Assembly: GCA_963703655.1 (NCBI GenBank)
Contig: CAVPFA010000004.1
Span: forward strand, 310,001 to 374,000
Length of the DNA: 64,000 bases
Direction: 5' to 3'
Source: CAVPFA01 sp963703655
GTDB taxonomy: Bacteria; Actinomycetota; Acidimicrobiia; Acidimicrobiales; Bog-793
Shown one piece after another: positions 19,661-28,003 of the stretch. The notes beneath the pieces were generated by a model that was not told the origin of the DNA, made no database searches, and worked only from the letters and a program-made list of their open reading frames with translations. Both the position numbers and the translations under genes were made by a program. Numbering within the stretch: the first letter of the stretch is position 1; every line of letters starts with the position of its first letter.

Positions 19661-21340
19661 TCAGGTCAGGTACATCCTCTGGAAGCCGTAGTTCGAAAGA
19701 GAGAGCCCCGTCAAGCTCTCCACGACGCCGCCCACCCTCTTCGCGTAGCCGTCGATGACCGGAGGGAAGTAGGGGATGATGTAGCCGCCGTAGGTGTAGT
19801 CGATCACCTGCATCTCGTGCGCGATCTCGGCTCGCTTGGCATCGTCGAGGGTGGCTGTCGCCTGGTTGTAGAGGCTGATGTACCTGGCACCGATACCGCC
19901 CGCTGGCTGAGGATTGTTGGGCGCCGTGACCGATGCGCCGGTGTTCGGGTTGCTGGCGAAGTGCGTCTCGTTGAACGGCGAGTCGTACAAGGTCGCTTCG
20001 GAGACCTGGGGCAGGTACGCCGCGTAGTACCAGTAGTCCAGGGCGAACGTCCACTTCAGGTAGTTGGAACCGTAGAAGGCGGTCACCGTCACCGGATTGA
20101 TGTTGATGGTGATGCCGGCCGGTGCCGCCTGCTGCTTCAGCACCTGGGCCAGCTCGGTCGTGCCCTGGGCCACGTCGGAGGACTGCATGGTCACGGTCAG
20201 GTTCTCGTGACCGGCTTTCTTCAGGAGAAACTTGGCCTGCTCGATGTCCTGAACCCTCTGCTTGATGCCCGTGTCGAACTCGGGGTCGAGCGGCGAGAAG
20301 ATATCGTTGCCGATCCGACCGTAGCCGCCGAAGATGAGCTTGAGCATCTCCTCCCGGTCGACGCACAGTCGCAGCGCCTGGCGCACGTTCACGTCGTTGA
20401 AGGGCGGGGTGTCGACTCGCATGGTCACCGGCGTCATGCCGGCGGCCTTCGACACCAAGATGTGGGCGCCACCGCTCTTCACGGCGCTGATCGAGCCCAC
20501 CGACAGCAGGTTCACGCAGTCTGCCTGCCCGCTCAACAAGGCGTTCACCTGGGTCGACTCTTCGGCGTAGTCGGTGATGACTAGCTTGTCGATGTAGGGA
20601 TACGGTGCGTCCCAGTAATTGGGGTTGCGTTTGAAGACGCTCAGCTGGCCGGGCGTGAAGGACTCGAACATGAAGGGCCCGGTGCCGACGGGATGCTTCA
20701 CGTCGAAGTCGGTCGGAAGGATGCTCAGGTAGTAGTAGTAGCCGATGATCGACGTCACGAAGGTCGCGAACGGGACCTTGCAAGGGATCTCCACCGTGAG
20801 GGAGTCGCGCGCCCTCATGTGCGGGATGTCGCACGACGCGAGCGACGACGCGCCGCCGAGGTTGCCGGCAACGACTCGCTGGTAGCTGTAGACGACGTCC
20901 TCGGCCGTGAGAGGCTTGCCGTTGTGGAACTCCAAGCCCTTCCTCAGCCTGACCGTCCAGACCGTGGCGTCCTTGTTTGACTCGATCGTCTCCGCAAGCG
21001 TGTAGCGCGGGGTGCAGTCGAGGTTCCAGACGACGAGCGCGTCGTACAAGCTGACGATCCTGGCGAAGTCGACGTTGTTGATCCCCTTCTGGCCGTCGAC
21101 GGTGTCGGACACGTCCCCCCCGGTCAGCGCGACGTTCAGTGTTCCGCCCCGCGGGATCTTGCCCGGCGCGCCCGCTCCCGTGGTGGTTGTGGTCGTCGGG
21201 CTGGACGACGACCCACAGGCCGCAAGAGCGCTGCCGCCCGCTCCGAGCATGACCGCGCCCACGGTGAGCTTCATGAAATCGCGGCGGGACACTCCGCTCA
21301 AACGACCGAGGTCATCCTCCGTGGCTCCGTCTAGACCCAT
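19661..21340 (-). CDS. Peptide-type ABC transporter substrate-binding lipoprotein (SBP family 5)
   Basis: A ~559-residue extracellular binding protein. The N-terminus has a twin-arginine motif SRRDFMKL and a lipobox LAAC followed by a Ser/Thr linker, so it is probably exported by Tat and lipid-anchored. Family-5 signatures include WTVRLRKGLEFHNGKPLTAEDV and HPVGTGPFMFESFTPGQ. ATG 21340 has AAGGGGGAG upstream (the preceding TTG is less likely). It faces away from the permease genes at 21922, but is the obvious binding partner. A consensus sigma-70 promoter lies about 150 bases upstream. Ligand unknown: peptides, nickel or glycosides are all possible for this family. Confidence 0.92.
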   Translation of the reverse strand: MGLDGATEDDLGRLSGVSRRDFMKLTVGAVMLGAGGSALAACGSSSSPTTTTTTGAGAPGKIPRGGTLNVALTGGDVSDTVDGQKGINNVDFARIVSLYDALVVWNLDCTPRYTLAETIESNKDATVWTVRLRKGLEFHNGKPLTAEDVVYSYQRVVAGNLGGASSLASCDIPHMRARDSLTVEIPCKVPFATFVTSIIGYYYYLSILPTDFDVKHPVGTGPFMFESFTPGQLSVFKRNPNYWDAPYPYIDKLVITDYAEESTQVNALLSGQADCVNLLSVGSISAVKSGGAHILVSKAAGMTPVTMRVDTPPFNDVNVRQALRLCVDREEMLKLIFGGYGRIGNDIFSPLDPEFDTGIKQRVQDIEQAKFLLKKAGHENLTVTMQSSDVAQGTTELAQVLKQQAAPAGITININPVTVTAFYGSNYLKWTFALDYWYYAAYLPQVSEATLYDSPFNETHFASNPNTGASVTAPNNPQPAGGIGARYISLYNQATATLDDAKRAEIAHEMQVIDYTYGGYIIPYFPPVIDGYAKRVGGVVESLTGLSLSNYGFQRMYLT

Positions 21341-21495
21341 CAATCTCCCCCTTGATCGCTTTCACGAGCCCGCACGCCGACCCCACCAGCTCAATCGTCA
21401 CGGCCAATCGCCGTGCCCCTCGGGAGCCCGGTCGTTTCCCGACCGAAGCTGCGCGGCTACCGACGCTCGAACCGGGTGGGAACCGGATTTCGGGA

Positions 21496-21524
21496 ACGTT
21501 AAGCAAACCTTACTAGCTTGTCAA
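21496..21524 (-). promoter_or_regulatory. Sigma-70-type promoter for the binding-protein gene
   Basis: On the minus strand, TTGACA (21524-21519), a 17-base spacer and TAACGT (21501-21496). This is a full-consensus -35 and a TAnnnT -10, pointing to the gene starting at 21340 with a leader of about 150 bases. Confidence 0.7.
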
Positions 21525-21806
21525 CGCACCTAACCAGGCTGGCCACGGACCTACCGCCCGAAGAAGCTCGAGGTCGTCGCAAGCCAAACACCGGCCTGCC
21601 GCAACCGCCATGCACCGCCAAGGCGACGGCACCGTCCGCCGGCGTCGGACCGCCCCTTGCGAATCGGCGCACAGATGCGGCCACGGGCCGAATGACTCTG
21701 GCTGATACTTTTCGGTACCATTAACGACACTGAACCAGGGTGCCGTGGTTCAACGGTAGGCAAGGATGGCGGAGGGGAGCGTCCGTGACTCGAGTTCTTT
21801 CATTCT

Positions 21807-21869
21807 TGACCGGTCACGGCTCGGGCTTGACCGGTGACGGCTCAGGGTTGACCAGTGACGGCTCGGCCC
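21807..21869. repeat. Three tandem 21-base units upstream of permease gene
   Basis: Units at 21807, 21828 and 21849 share TTGACCGGTGACGGCTCGGG with one to three changes each. They end 52 bases before the permease ATG at 21922. The spacing of two helical turns would place three protein-binding sites on one DNA face; each unit also contains TTGACC, close to a -35 box. Confidence 0.75.
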
Positions 21870-21921
21870 GAGTGCTGTCGACCGAGGCGGCACGCTACGC
21901 GGCGCGAGGGGCACAAAGCTG

Positions 21922-22938
21922 ATGGCGACGATCGCTGCTCCTGCGCCACCGACGGTCTCGGTCGCCCACGATTCGGGCCAGCACCCTCTCCTCGGCCTCA
22001 TTTGGGCGCGGGTCGGGATCGGGCTCGTCACCCTCGTCATCGTCTCCATCGTCATCTTCTGGGCCACCGAGGTCCTTCCGGGCAACGCCGCCTACGCAAT
22101 CCTCGGCCATTCGGCCACACCCGCTCGCTTGCATGCCCTCGAGCTCCAGATGGGGCTCGACAAGGGGATCTTCGCGCAGTACTGGTCCTGGGCCTCGGGG
22201 CTGCTGACCGGCAGGCTCGGCACCTCGCTCGCCAACGGCGACTCCGTCTGGGGGATCGTCGGCCCGCGCCTCGTCGACTCGGCGGCGCTCGTCGTGCTTG
22301 CCGGAGCGATCGGAACCTTCGTCGGCATCATCACCGGTGCGTATGCGGCGCTTCGCAAGGACAAGTTGTTCGACCACGTCTTCTCCGTGTTCTCCCTGGT
22401 CGTGACCTCCCTTCCGGAGTTCGTCGTCGGCATCGCGCTCATCATCTTGTTCGCGACGGTGGTGTCGCACATTCTTCCCGCCGTCTCGTTGCTCCCGCCC
22501 GGCACATACCCGTGGAACCAGCCCCGGGAGATGATCCTGCCCGTGGCGACTCTCGTGCTCGTGATCGTGCCGTACCTGTTCCGGATGATGCGTGGCGCGA
22601 TGATCGAGGCCCTGGAGTCCGACTACGTCGAGATGGCGAGGCTGAAGGGTCTTCCGCAGTGGCGGATCGTCCTCGTGCATGCTCTCCCGAACGCGATCGC
22701 TCCGACGATCCAGGTCATCGGGCTCAACTTCTTGTACCTCGCGGGAGGGATCGTCATCGTAGAGAACGTGTTCAACTACCCGGGGATCGGCACCGGGCTC
22801 GTCGACGCAGTGTCGAACCGCGACGTTCCGACCATCCAGTTCATCGTGATTCTCCTCGCAGCGTTTTATGTCTTCATGAACATCCTCACCGACGTGATCG
22901 CCCTGCTCGCGTCGCCCCGTCGACGACTGCCGAGGTAG
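21922..22938 (+). CDS. Peptide-type ABC transporter permease (DppB/OppB-like)
   Basis: A 338-residue inner-membrane permease with six or so helices (VGIGLVTLVIVSIVIFWATEV first). The inner loop that contacts the ATPase is present as YVEMARLKGLPQWRIVLVHALPNAI. FNYPGIGTGLVDAV near the C-terminus is typical of DppB/OppB. ATG 21922 is preceded only by a weak GGGG; transcription may start near the tandem repeats. Four bases before the second permease. Confidence 0.92.
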   Translation: MATIAAPAPPTVSVAHDSGQHPLLGLIWARVGIGLVTLVIVSIVIFWATEVLPGNAAYAILGHSATPARLHALELQMGLDKGIFAQYWSWASGLLTGRLGTSLANGDSVWGIVGPRLVDSAALVVLAGAIGTFVGIITGAYAALRKDKLFDHVFSVFSLVVTSLPEFVVGIALIILFATVVSHILPAVSLLPPGTYPWNQPREMILPVATLVLVIVPYLFRMMRGAMIEALESDYVEMARLKGLPQWRIVLVHALPNAIAPTIQVIGLNFLYLAGGIVIVENVFNYPGIGTGLVDAVSNRDVPTIQFIVILLAAFYVFMNILTDVIALLASPRRRLPR

Positions 22939-22942
22939 CGAC

Positions 22943-23879
22943 ATGTCTGATGCGGTTGTGTTCACCGGCGCGGAGGTCTCGGATCGAACCCGGATGCGGC
23001 GCCATCAGTGGTTGTACAACCTCGGGCGTGCCGTTCGCACCCCGCGTGGCGCCGTCGGCCTGTCGCTCGTGGTCATCGTGGTGCTCGTCGCGGTCATAGG
23101 GCCTTTCGTCGTTCCCTACTCCTCGACCAACTTCGTGACGCTGCCCTTTGCCCAGCCGTCAAAGGCCTACCTGCTCGGCGGTGACATCCTCGGTCGCGAC
23201 GTGCTGAGCCGCCTGCTCGACGGAGGATGGGAGCTTCTGCTGATGGCGTTGGCCGCGACGGCCTTCGGCGTCATCGTGGGTGGCATCGCCGGTGTCTCGG
23301 CCGCCTACCTCCGAGGCAGGGCCGACGGGCTGATAATGAGGACCGTCGACGTGATCCTCGCCTTCCCTCAGCTCGTCTTCGCGTTGCTGCTGGTCTCGAT
23401 CATCGGACCGAAGGTCTGGCTCATCGTCCTGGCCGTCGGCATCAGCCACGCCCCACAGGTGGCTCGCGTTCTCCGCTCCGCAACCCTGGACATCTCCGAG
23501 CGCGACTTCGTGAAGGCCATCGAGCTCGAAGGGGTGTCGCCTGCCCGGGTGATGGCGCGAGATCCTGCCGAACCTCGTGACCCCGCTCATGGTGGAGACG
23601 GGGCTCCGCCTGACGTACTCGATCGTCATCATGGCCGGCCTGAGCTTCCTCGGGTTCGGCATCCCGCCGCCGGCGCCCAGCTGGGGACAGATGATCAACG
23701 AGAATCGCATCGGGCTGGAGTCGAACCTCTGGGGCGTGGTCGCTCCTGCGGCGCTGATCGCGATGTTGACCGTTGGCACGAATACCTTCACTGATGCCAT
23801 CGCGCGGGTCTCGATCGGCCTCGAGGCTCGCGAGGAGCTCCCGCTGCTGGCTCCCGACGTCGGTATCCTCGCGTCGTGA
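22943..23879 (+). CDS. Peptide-type ABC transporter permease (DppC/OppC-like, one frame shift)
   Basis: Second membrane subunit. N-terminal helix GLSLVVIVVLVAVIGPFVV, then LGGDILGRDVLSRLLDGG, the DppC signature for the first periplasmic part. The frame breaks near 23556: the sequence reads VMARDPAEPR, whereas the neighbouring frame gives the expected REILPNLVTPLMVETGL and continues with LSFLGFGIPPPAPSWG to the stop at 23879. One extra base explains it and yields 311 residues. Its stop overlaps the ATPase GTG (GTGA). Confidence 0.88.
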
Positions 23880-25705
23880 CCGGAGAGCAGCTCACCGCAG
23901 AGCCGGCCGCGAGCATCGCGCAGGCTGCTCCTACCCGGCTCTCGGTCCGCGAGCTTCGCATCTGCATCGGCGGCAGTGACGGAGCCGACGTGGTCGACGA
24001 GGTGAGCTTCGACGTCTCAGCCGGACAAGTGCTCGGACTCGTGGGCGAATCGGGCTCAGGCAAGACAACCGTGGCCCTGGCGCTGCTTGGTCACGCCCGT
24101 CGGGGCTTGACGATCGTGTCGGGCGCGATCCTGGTCGACGGGCTGGACCTGATGAGTCTCTCTCACCAGGAGATGCGCGCGTTGCGAGGGCTGAAGGTTG
24201 CCTACGTTCCTCAAGACCCGGCGTCGGCGCTCAACCCCGCACTGCGCATAGACACCCAACTGGAAGAGGCGATGAAGGCCCATCCGGGCGCCGTGAGCGA
24301 CATAAAAGCTCGTAAGGAGGAGGTGCTGGAGGAGGTGCGCCTCTCCGCCGGCCTCGGACACCTCCGCCGGTACCCGCACCAGCTGTCGGGGGGCCAGCAG
24401 CAGCGCGCCGCGTTGGCCATGGCCTTCGCGTGCCGCCCGAGCCTCATCGTCCTTGACGAGCCGACCACGGGCCTCGACGTCACGACGCAGCGCCACGTCC
24501 TCGACACGGTGCGTAATCTCTGCTCGGCTTATGGCGTCGCAGCCGTGTACGTCAGCCACGACCTTGCCGTCGTCGGTGGTCTTGTGTCCTCCGTCGCGGT
24601 CATGTACTCCGGACGGGTCGTCGAGATCGGTCCGACCGAGAAGGTGTTCGGGCATCCCGTCCATCCCTACACCCGTGGGCTGCTGGCTGCGATCCCCTCA
24701 CCGGAGCGCTCGGAACTGCTACGGGGCATCGAGGGCCAGCCACCGAGGCCTGGGCGCCGGCCGAAGGGGTGCTCGTTCGCGGAGCGCTGTGAGCTACGTG
24801 CCGAGGCCTGTGCCGAGCCGCCGCCCCCGACCGCCGTCGACGACCGCAAGGTACGTTGCTGGCGCGCTGCGGAGGTGGCGACGTGGGCGACTGCCGCCTC
24901 CGAGCCGATACCGGATCGAGACACGTCGGGACCGACCGTCCTCGGCGTGACCAACCTCAACGTCAAGTACGGGCACGTCGAGGTCCTGCACGAGATCGGG
25001 CTTACCGTCCCTACTGACTGCTGTGTAGCGGTCGTCGGGGAATCGGGATCCGGCAAGACCACGCTCGCTCGTACCATCGTCGGTCTGCACACCAACTTCA
25101 CGGGGAGCATCACATTTCACGATGAGCCTCTCGCTCCGGGGATGAGGCGTCGTCCGAGGGAATCCCTGCGCCGTATCCAGTACATCTTCCAGAACCCTTA
25201 CACGTCGCTCAACCCGCGAAAGACCATCGGTCAGATCGTCTCTCAGCCGCTGGAGCACTTCTTCGACCTCTCGCGGTCCGCGCGGGAGGATCGCATCGGC
25301 AAGGTACTCGAAGACGTCTCTCTCTCGGACGAGTTCCTCCCGAGATACCCAGATCAGCTCTCGGGCGGCGAACGTCAGAGGGTTGCCATAGCACGTGCTC
25401 TAGTAGTAGAGCCCGAGCTCCTGGTCTGTGACGAAGTGTCGTCTGCTCTGGACGTGTCGGTGCAGGCTGTGATCGTCGAACTGCTCCGACGACTGCAATC
25501 CGAGCGCCACCTCTCGATGATCTTCATCACACACAACTTGGCGCTCGTGCGTTCGATCGCACAGTCGGTCGTGGTGCTCGCGGAGGGCTCCGTTGTGGAG
25601 ACCGGATCGGTGGACGACGTCCTGGAACGGCCGCAGCATCAGTACACGATAAGGCTGATGGAGGACGTGCCGAAGCTGTCGGTCGCGACCGCCAGCGTGG
25701 CCTAG
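23876..25705 (+). CDS. Fused double ABC ATPase (DppD-DppF in one chain)
   Basis: A 609-residue protein with two complete nucleotide-binding domains. First half: Walker A GESGSGKTT (about residue 58), signature LSGGQQQRA, Walker B LIVLDEPTTGLD, and the C-terminal Cys-containing oligopeptide extension (GCSFAERCELRAEAC). Second half: Walker A GESGSGKTT (about 385), LSGGERQRV, LLVCDEVSSALD. Normally these are two genes, dppD and dppF. The GTG start overlaps the permease stop by four bases. The second domain lacks the final Cys-rich tail. Energises the importer formed with the two preceding permeases. Confidence 0.93.
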   Translation: MTGEQLTAEPAASIAQAAPTRLSVRELRICIGGSDGADVVDEVSFDVSAGQVLGLVGESGSGKTTVALALLGHARRGLTIVSGAILVDGLDLMSLSHQEMRALRGLKVAYVPQDPASALNPALRIDTQLEEAMKAHPGAVSDIKARKEEVLEEVRLSAGLGHLRRYPHQLSGGQQQRAALAMAFACRPSLIVLDEPTTGLDVTTQRHVLDTVRNLCSAYGVAAVYVSHDLAVVGGLVSSVAVMYSGRVVEIGPTEKVFGHPVHPYTRGLLAAIPSPERSELLRGIEGQPPRPGRRPKGCSFAERCELRAEACAEPPPPTAVDDRKVRCWRAAEVATWATAASEPIPDRDTSGPTVLGVTNLNVKYGHVEVLHEIGLTVPTDCCVAVVGESGSGKTTLARTIVGLHTNFTGSITFHDEPLAPGMRRRPRESLRRIQYIFQNPYTSLNPRKTIGQIVSQPLEHFFDLSRSAREDRIGKVLEDVSLSDEFLPRYPDQLSGGERQRVAIARALVVEPELLVCDEVSSALDVSVQAVIVELLRRLQSERHLSMIFITHNLALVRSIAQSVVVLAEGSVVETGSVDDVLERPQHQYTIRLMEDVPKLSVATASVA

Positions 25706-25785
25706 CCGGGCCGCACGTCACCGGCTGTCTCCAGCTGGTCCTGTCAGATTCGTGCGATGAGGTTGGCAATCACGAGGAGACCAGG

Positions 25786-26963
25786 ATGGACCTGACCTAT
25801 TCGACCGCGCAGATCGAGCTCAAGCTCCGGGCCCGCGAGCTCACCCGCTCGATCATGACCTTTGAAGAGCAATGCGAGGAAAAGGACGGTCTTCCGGCTG
25901 ACGCTCTCGAGGTGATCGCGAAGAGCACCCTCGCGGCGGGGTTGAACGCCATCAACATGCCGGCTCGAATGGGGCGGAGCCGGGCTGTCGATTCTCGACC
26001 AGGTGCTCGTGCAAGAGGAGCTCGGACAGCTTACGAACGCCCTCTGGGACGCGGTGTGGCGCCCGGCCAACGCGCTCGAGGGCCTGCACTCCCGAGCAGC
26101 GCGAGCGCTACCTGATCCCTGCCATCAGGGGCGAGCGCCGCGACTGCTACGCCGTCACCGAGGCCGAGGCCGGGTCCGACTTCACGGCCATCGAGTCGAC
26201 GGCGGAGCCGGACGGAGGCGGCTACCGACTGAACGGCGAGAAGTGGTTCGTCACCGTAGGTGACGTAGCCGACTTTCTCATCGTCATGGTGAAGGTTCTT
26301 CCCGAGGCGAGCCCCACCTTGTTCCTCGTGGACAAGGACAGCCCAGGCGTGGTCTTGGAGCGGACACCGCGCTACATGCACACCTTCGTGTTCAAGCACC
26401 CCATTTACAGCCTCCACGACGTGCAGGTAGGACCCGAACACGTGCTCGGAGGCATCGGTGCCGGGGACGCACTGACCCGCGAGTGGTTCGTCGAGGAGCG
26501 CCTCATGATCGCCGCACGGTCGATGGGCGCGTCCGAACGAGCTTTGAGAGAAGCCACCGAATGGGCCAGGACCAGGGTTCAATTCGGCCATCCGCTCATC
26601 GAAAACCAGCTCATACAGGCGATGCTGGCTGACTCGGCCATGGAGATCGCGACGAATCGGGCTCTCGTCTACCAGGTGGCGTCGGAGGCCGACGGGGGGA
26701 TGGACCGCAAGCTCCTGCACGCGAAGGCGGCGATGGTCAAAGCCTCCGCGTCCGAGGCCGCAGGACGCGTGATCGACCGGGCGGTGCAGATATTCGGCGG
26801 CCGCGGCTACATGCGCGAGTACCCGGTCGAGCGGCTCTACCGTGACATCCGAGTAGACCGCATCTGGGAGGGAACCTCGGAGATGCAACGGCTGATCATC
26901 GCGAACGAAATCGTCAAGCGCGGCCTCGACGACCTCCTGGCGCCCTGGGCCTCGACGAAATGA
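25786..26963 (+). CDS. Acyl-CoA dehydrogenase (two frame shifts)
   Basis: FAD-dependent alpha,beta-dehydrogenation of an acyl-CoA. Clear family parts: YAVTEAEAGSDFTAIEST (FAD/substrate loop), GYRLNGEKWFVT, RSMGASERALREATEWA, QIFGGRGYMREYPVERLYRD and RIWEGTSEMQRLIIA at the C-terminus. The first 60 residues and residues 60-100 lie in two other frames; extra bases near 25973 (MPARMG to GAGLSILDQ) and 26083 (ANALEG to CTPEQRERY) restore one chain of about 391 residues. ATG 25786 has GAGGAG 7 bases before it. It starts 80 bases after the transporter ATPase and overlaps the next gene by ATGA, suggesting one operon. Confidence 0.9.
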
Positions 26964-27745
26964 CCGGTGAAGTCACGGCCCCGTCGTCGGGTGCCGCTGA
27001 CTCGCTTGTCACCGTCGAGCGCCACGGCGAGGTAGCAGTCGTTACATTGAGGCGCGAGACGAAGCTGAACGCCTTGTCGTCGCAACTCGAAGGTGACCTC
27101 ATCGACGCGCTCGAGTCGGCCGAGGCTGTCTCGAGTCGGTGCATCGTCATCACCGGCGGGACGAAGGTCTTTTCGGCCGGGGCCGACGTGAACGAGATGC
27201 GGGGTATGGACGTGCAGTCAGTCTTCGACTACTACAAGTCGACGGGTGGCGTCTACGAGCTCGTGGCGGCGATCCAACAGCCCAGCGTGAGCGCCATCAG
27301 CGGCTACTGCCTCGGCGGGGGCCTCGAGCTTGCCCTCGCGACGGACTTCCGCATCAGCGACACGACCGCCGTATTCGGATTGCCGGAAGTGAGCCTCGGA
27401 ATCGTACCGAGCTCGGGAGGGATTCTCCGCCTGGTCCGGATGGTGGGCACCGCCAAAGCGCGAGAGCTGATCCTTGCGCGTTCGCGGTTGTCGCCAGACG
27501 AGGCCGCCTCGTTCGGCATCGTGACCGAGGTCGTCCCAGCGGGAGAGGCACTCATCCGAGCTCTCGAGCTCGCTCGAACGCTCAGCGAGCTCCCTGCTCT
27601 CGCGAGTGCTCTCGCTCGTCGGTCCATCGACGCGTCGGCCGAGTCTTCGCGAGAGGTGGCGCTGCTCGTCGAGCAGCTGGCTTACGCCGCATTGGCACAG
27701 GCGGCAGAATCGAGACAGAGGCTCGAAGCGGCTCTGGATCGGTGA
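26960..27745 (+). CDS. Enoyl-CoA hydratase/isomerase (crotonase family)
   Basis: A 261-residue crotonase. The oxyanion-hole segments are FSAGADVNEM and GYCLGGGLELALATD; a glutamate follows in FGLPEVSLGIVPSSGG. The equivalents of the two hydratase glutamates appear only partly conserved, so hydratase, isomerase or another crotonase reaction is possible. ATG overlaps the dehydrogenase stop (ATGA), so the two enzymes probably act in sequence on the same acyl-CoA. Confidence 0.9.
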   Translation: MTGEVTAPSSGAADSLVTVERHGEVAVVTLRRETKLNALSSQLEGDLIDALESAEAVSSRCIVITGGTKVFSAGADVNEMRGMDVQSVFDYYKSTGGVYELVAAIQQPSVSAISGYCLGGGLELALATDFRISDTTAVFGLPEVSLGIVPSSGGILRLVRMVGTAKARELILARSRLSPDEAASFGIVTEVVPAGEALIRALELARTLSELPALASALARRSIDASAESSREVALLVEQLAYAALAQAAESRQRLEAALDR

Positions 27746-27764
27746 CGACCGCCGGGCCCCGACG

Positions 27765-27782
27765 GGCCTCGCAGGCGAGGCC
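27765..27782 (+). terminator. Hairpin after crotonase gene
   Basis: GGCCTCGC-AG-GCGAGGCC is a perfect 8-bp inverted repeat 20 bases after the stop codon at 27745. No T run follows, as is common for terminators in high-GC actinobacteria. Confidence 0.5.
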
Positions 27783-27831
27783 GGCTGCTTCGTCGAGATC
27801 GCACGGTGCGGTAGGTTGGCTTTTCGGAGCA

Positions 27832-27905
27832 CGGGGTGTGGCGCAGCTTGGCAGCGCGCCTGCTTTGGGAGCAGGAGGCCGCGGGTTCAAATCCCGCCAC
27901 CCCGA
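27832..27905 (+). tRNA. tRNA-Pro (anticodon TGG)
   Basis: Acceptor stem CGGGGTG pairs with CACCCCG, discriminator A; anticodon stem CCTGC/GCAGG encloses TTTGGGA with TGG at 27866-27868; T arm CGGGTTCAAATCCCG. CCA is not encoded. Confidence 0.95.
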
Positions 27906-27933
27906 CTCGTCTGGGCTCTCGCGGTTCGACGAG

Positions 27934-27968
27934 CCGTAACGTTCCCGGAACGCCCTGTGGTGGATAAT
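27934..27968 (+). promoter_or_regulatory. Palindromic promoter element, copy 1
   Basis: The core CCGTAACGTTCCCGGAACGC (27934-27953) contains the inverted repeat CGTTC-CCG-GAACG. A -10-like GATAAT is at 27963-27968, 23 bases after the start of the CGTTC arm. Upstream of the first sensor-like membrane protein (GTG 28004). Confidence 0.7.
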
Positions 27969-28003
27969 TCTGACTCGGGTTGAAGTAGCCGGAAGGTTGC
28001 AAC

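Larger units (their letters stand above)
21341..21921. other. Divergent regulatory gap with promoter and triple repeat
   Basis: About 580 bases between the binding protein (minus) and permease (plus) of the same transporter, without a credible gene. It contains a minus-strand sigma-70 promoter (21496-21524), a 3 x 21-base tandem repeat (21807-21869) and an AT-richer stretch around 21700-21725. Confidence 0.6.

Noticed and set aside
21738..21800. tRNA-like sequence (GTGGTTCAACGGTAG) before the importer permeases
   Set aside because: The D-arm-like part is not followed by an anticodon stem or a matching acceptor 3' end, so no tRNA can be folded; at most a fragment.
23540..23580. Programmed frameshift in the DppC-like gene
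   Set aside because: No slippery heptamer or downstream structure stands out, and many unrelated genes in the window show the same one-base insertions, so sequence error is simpler.
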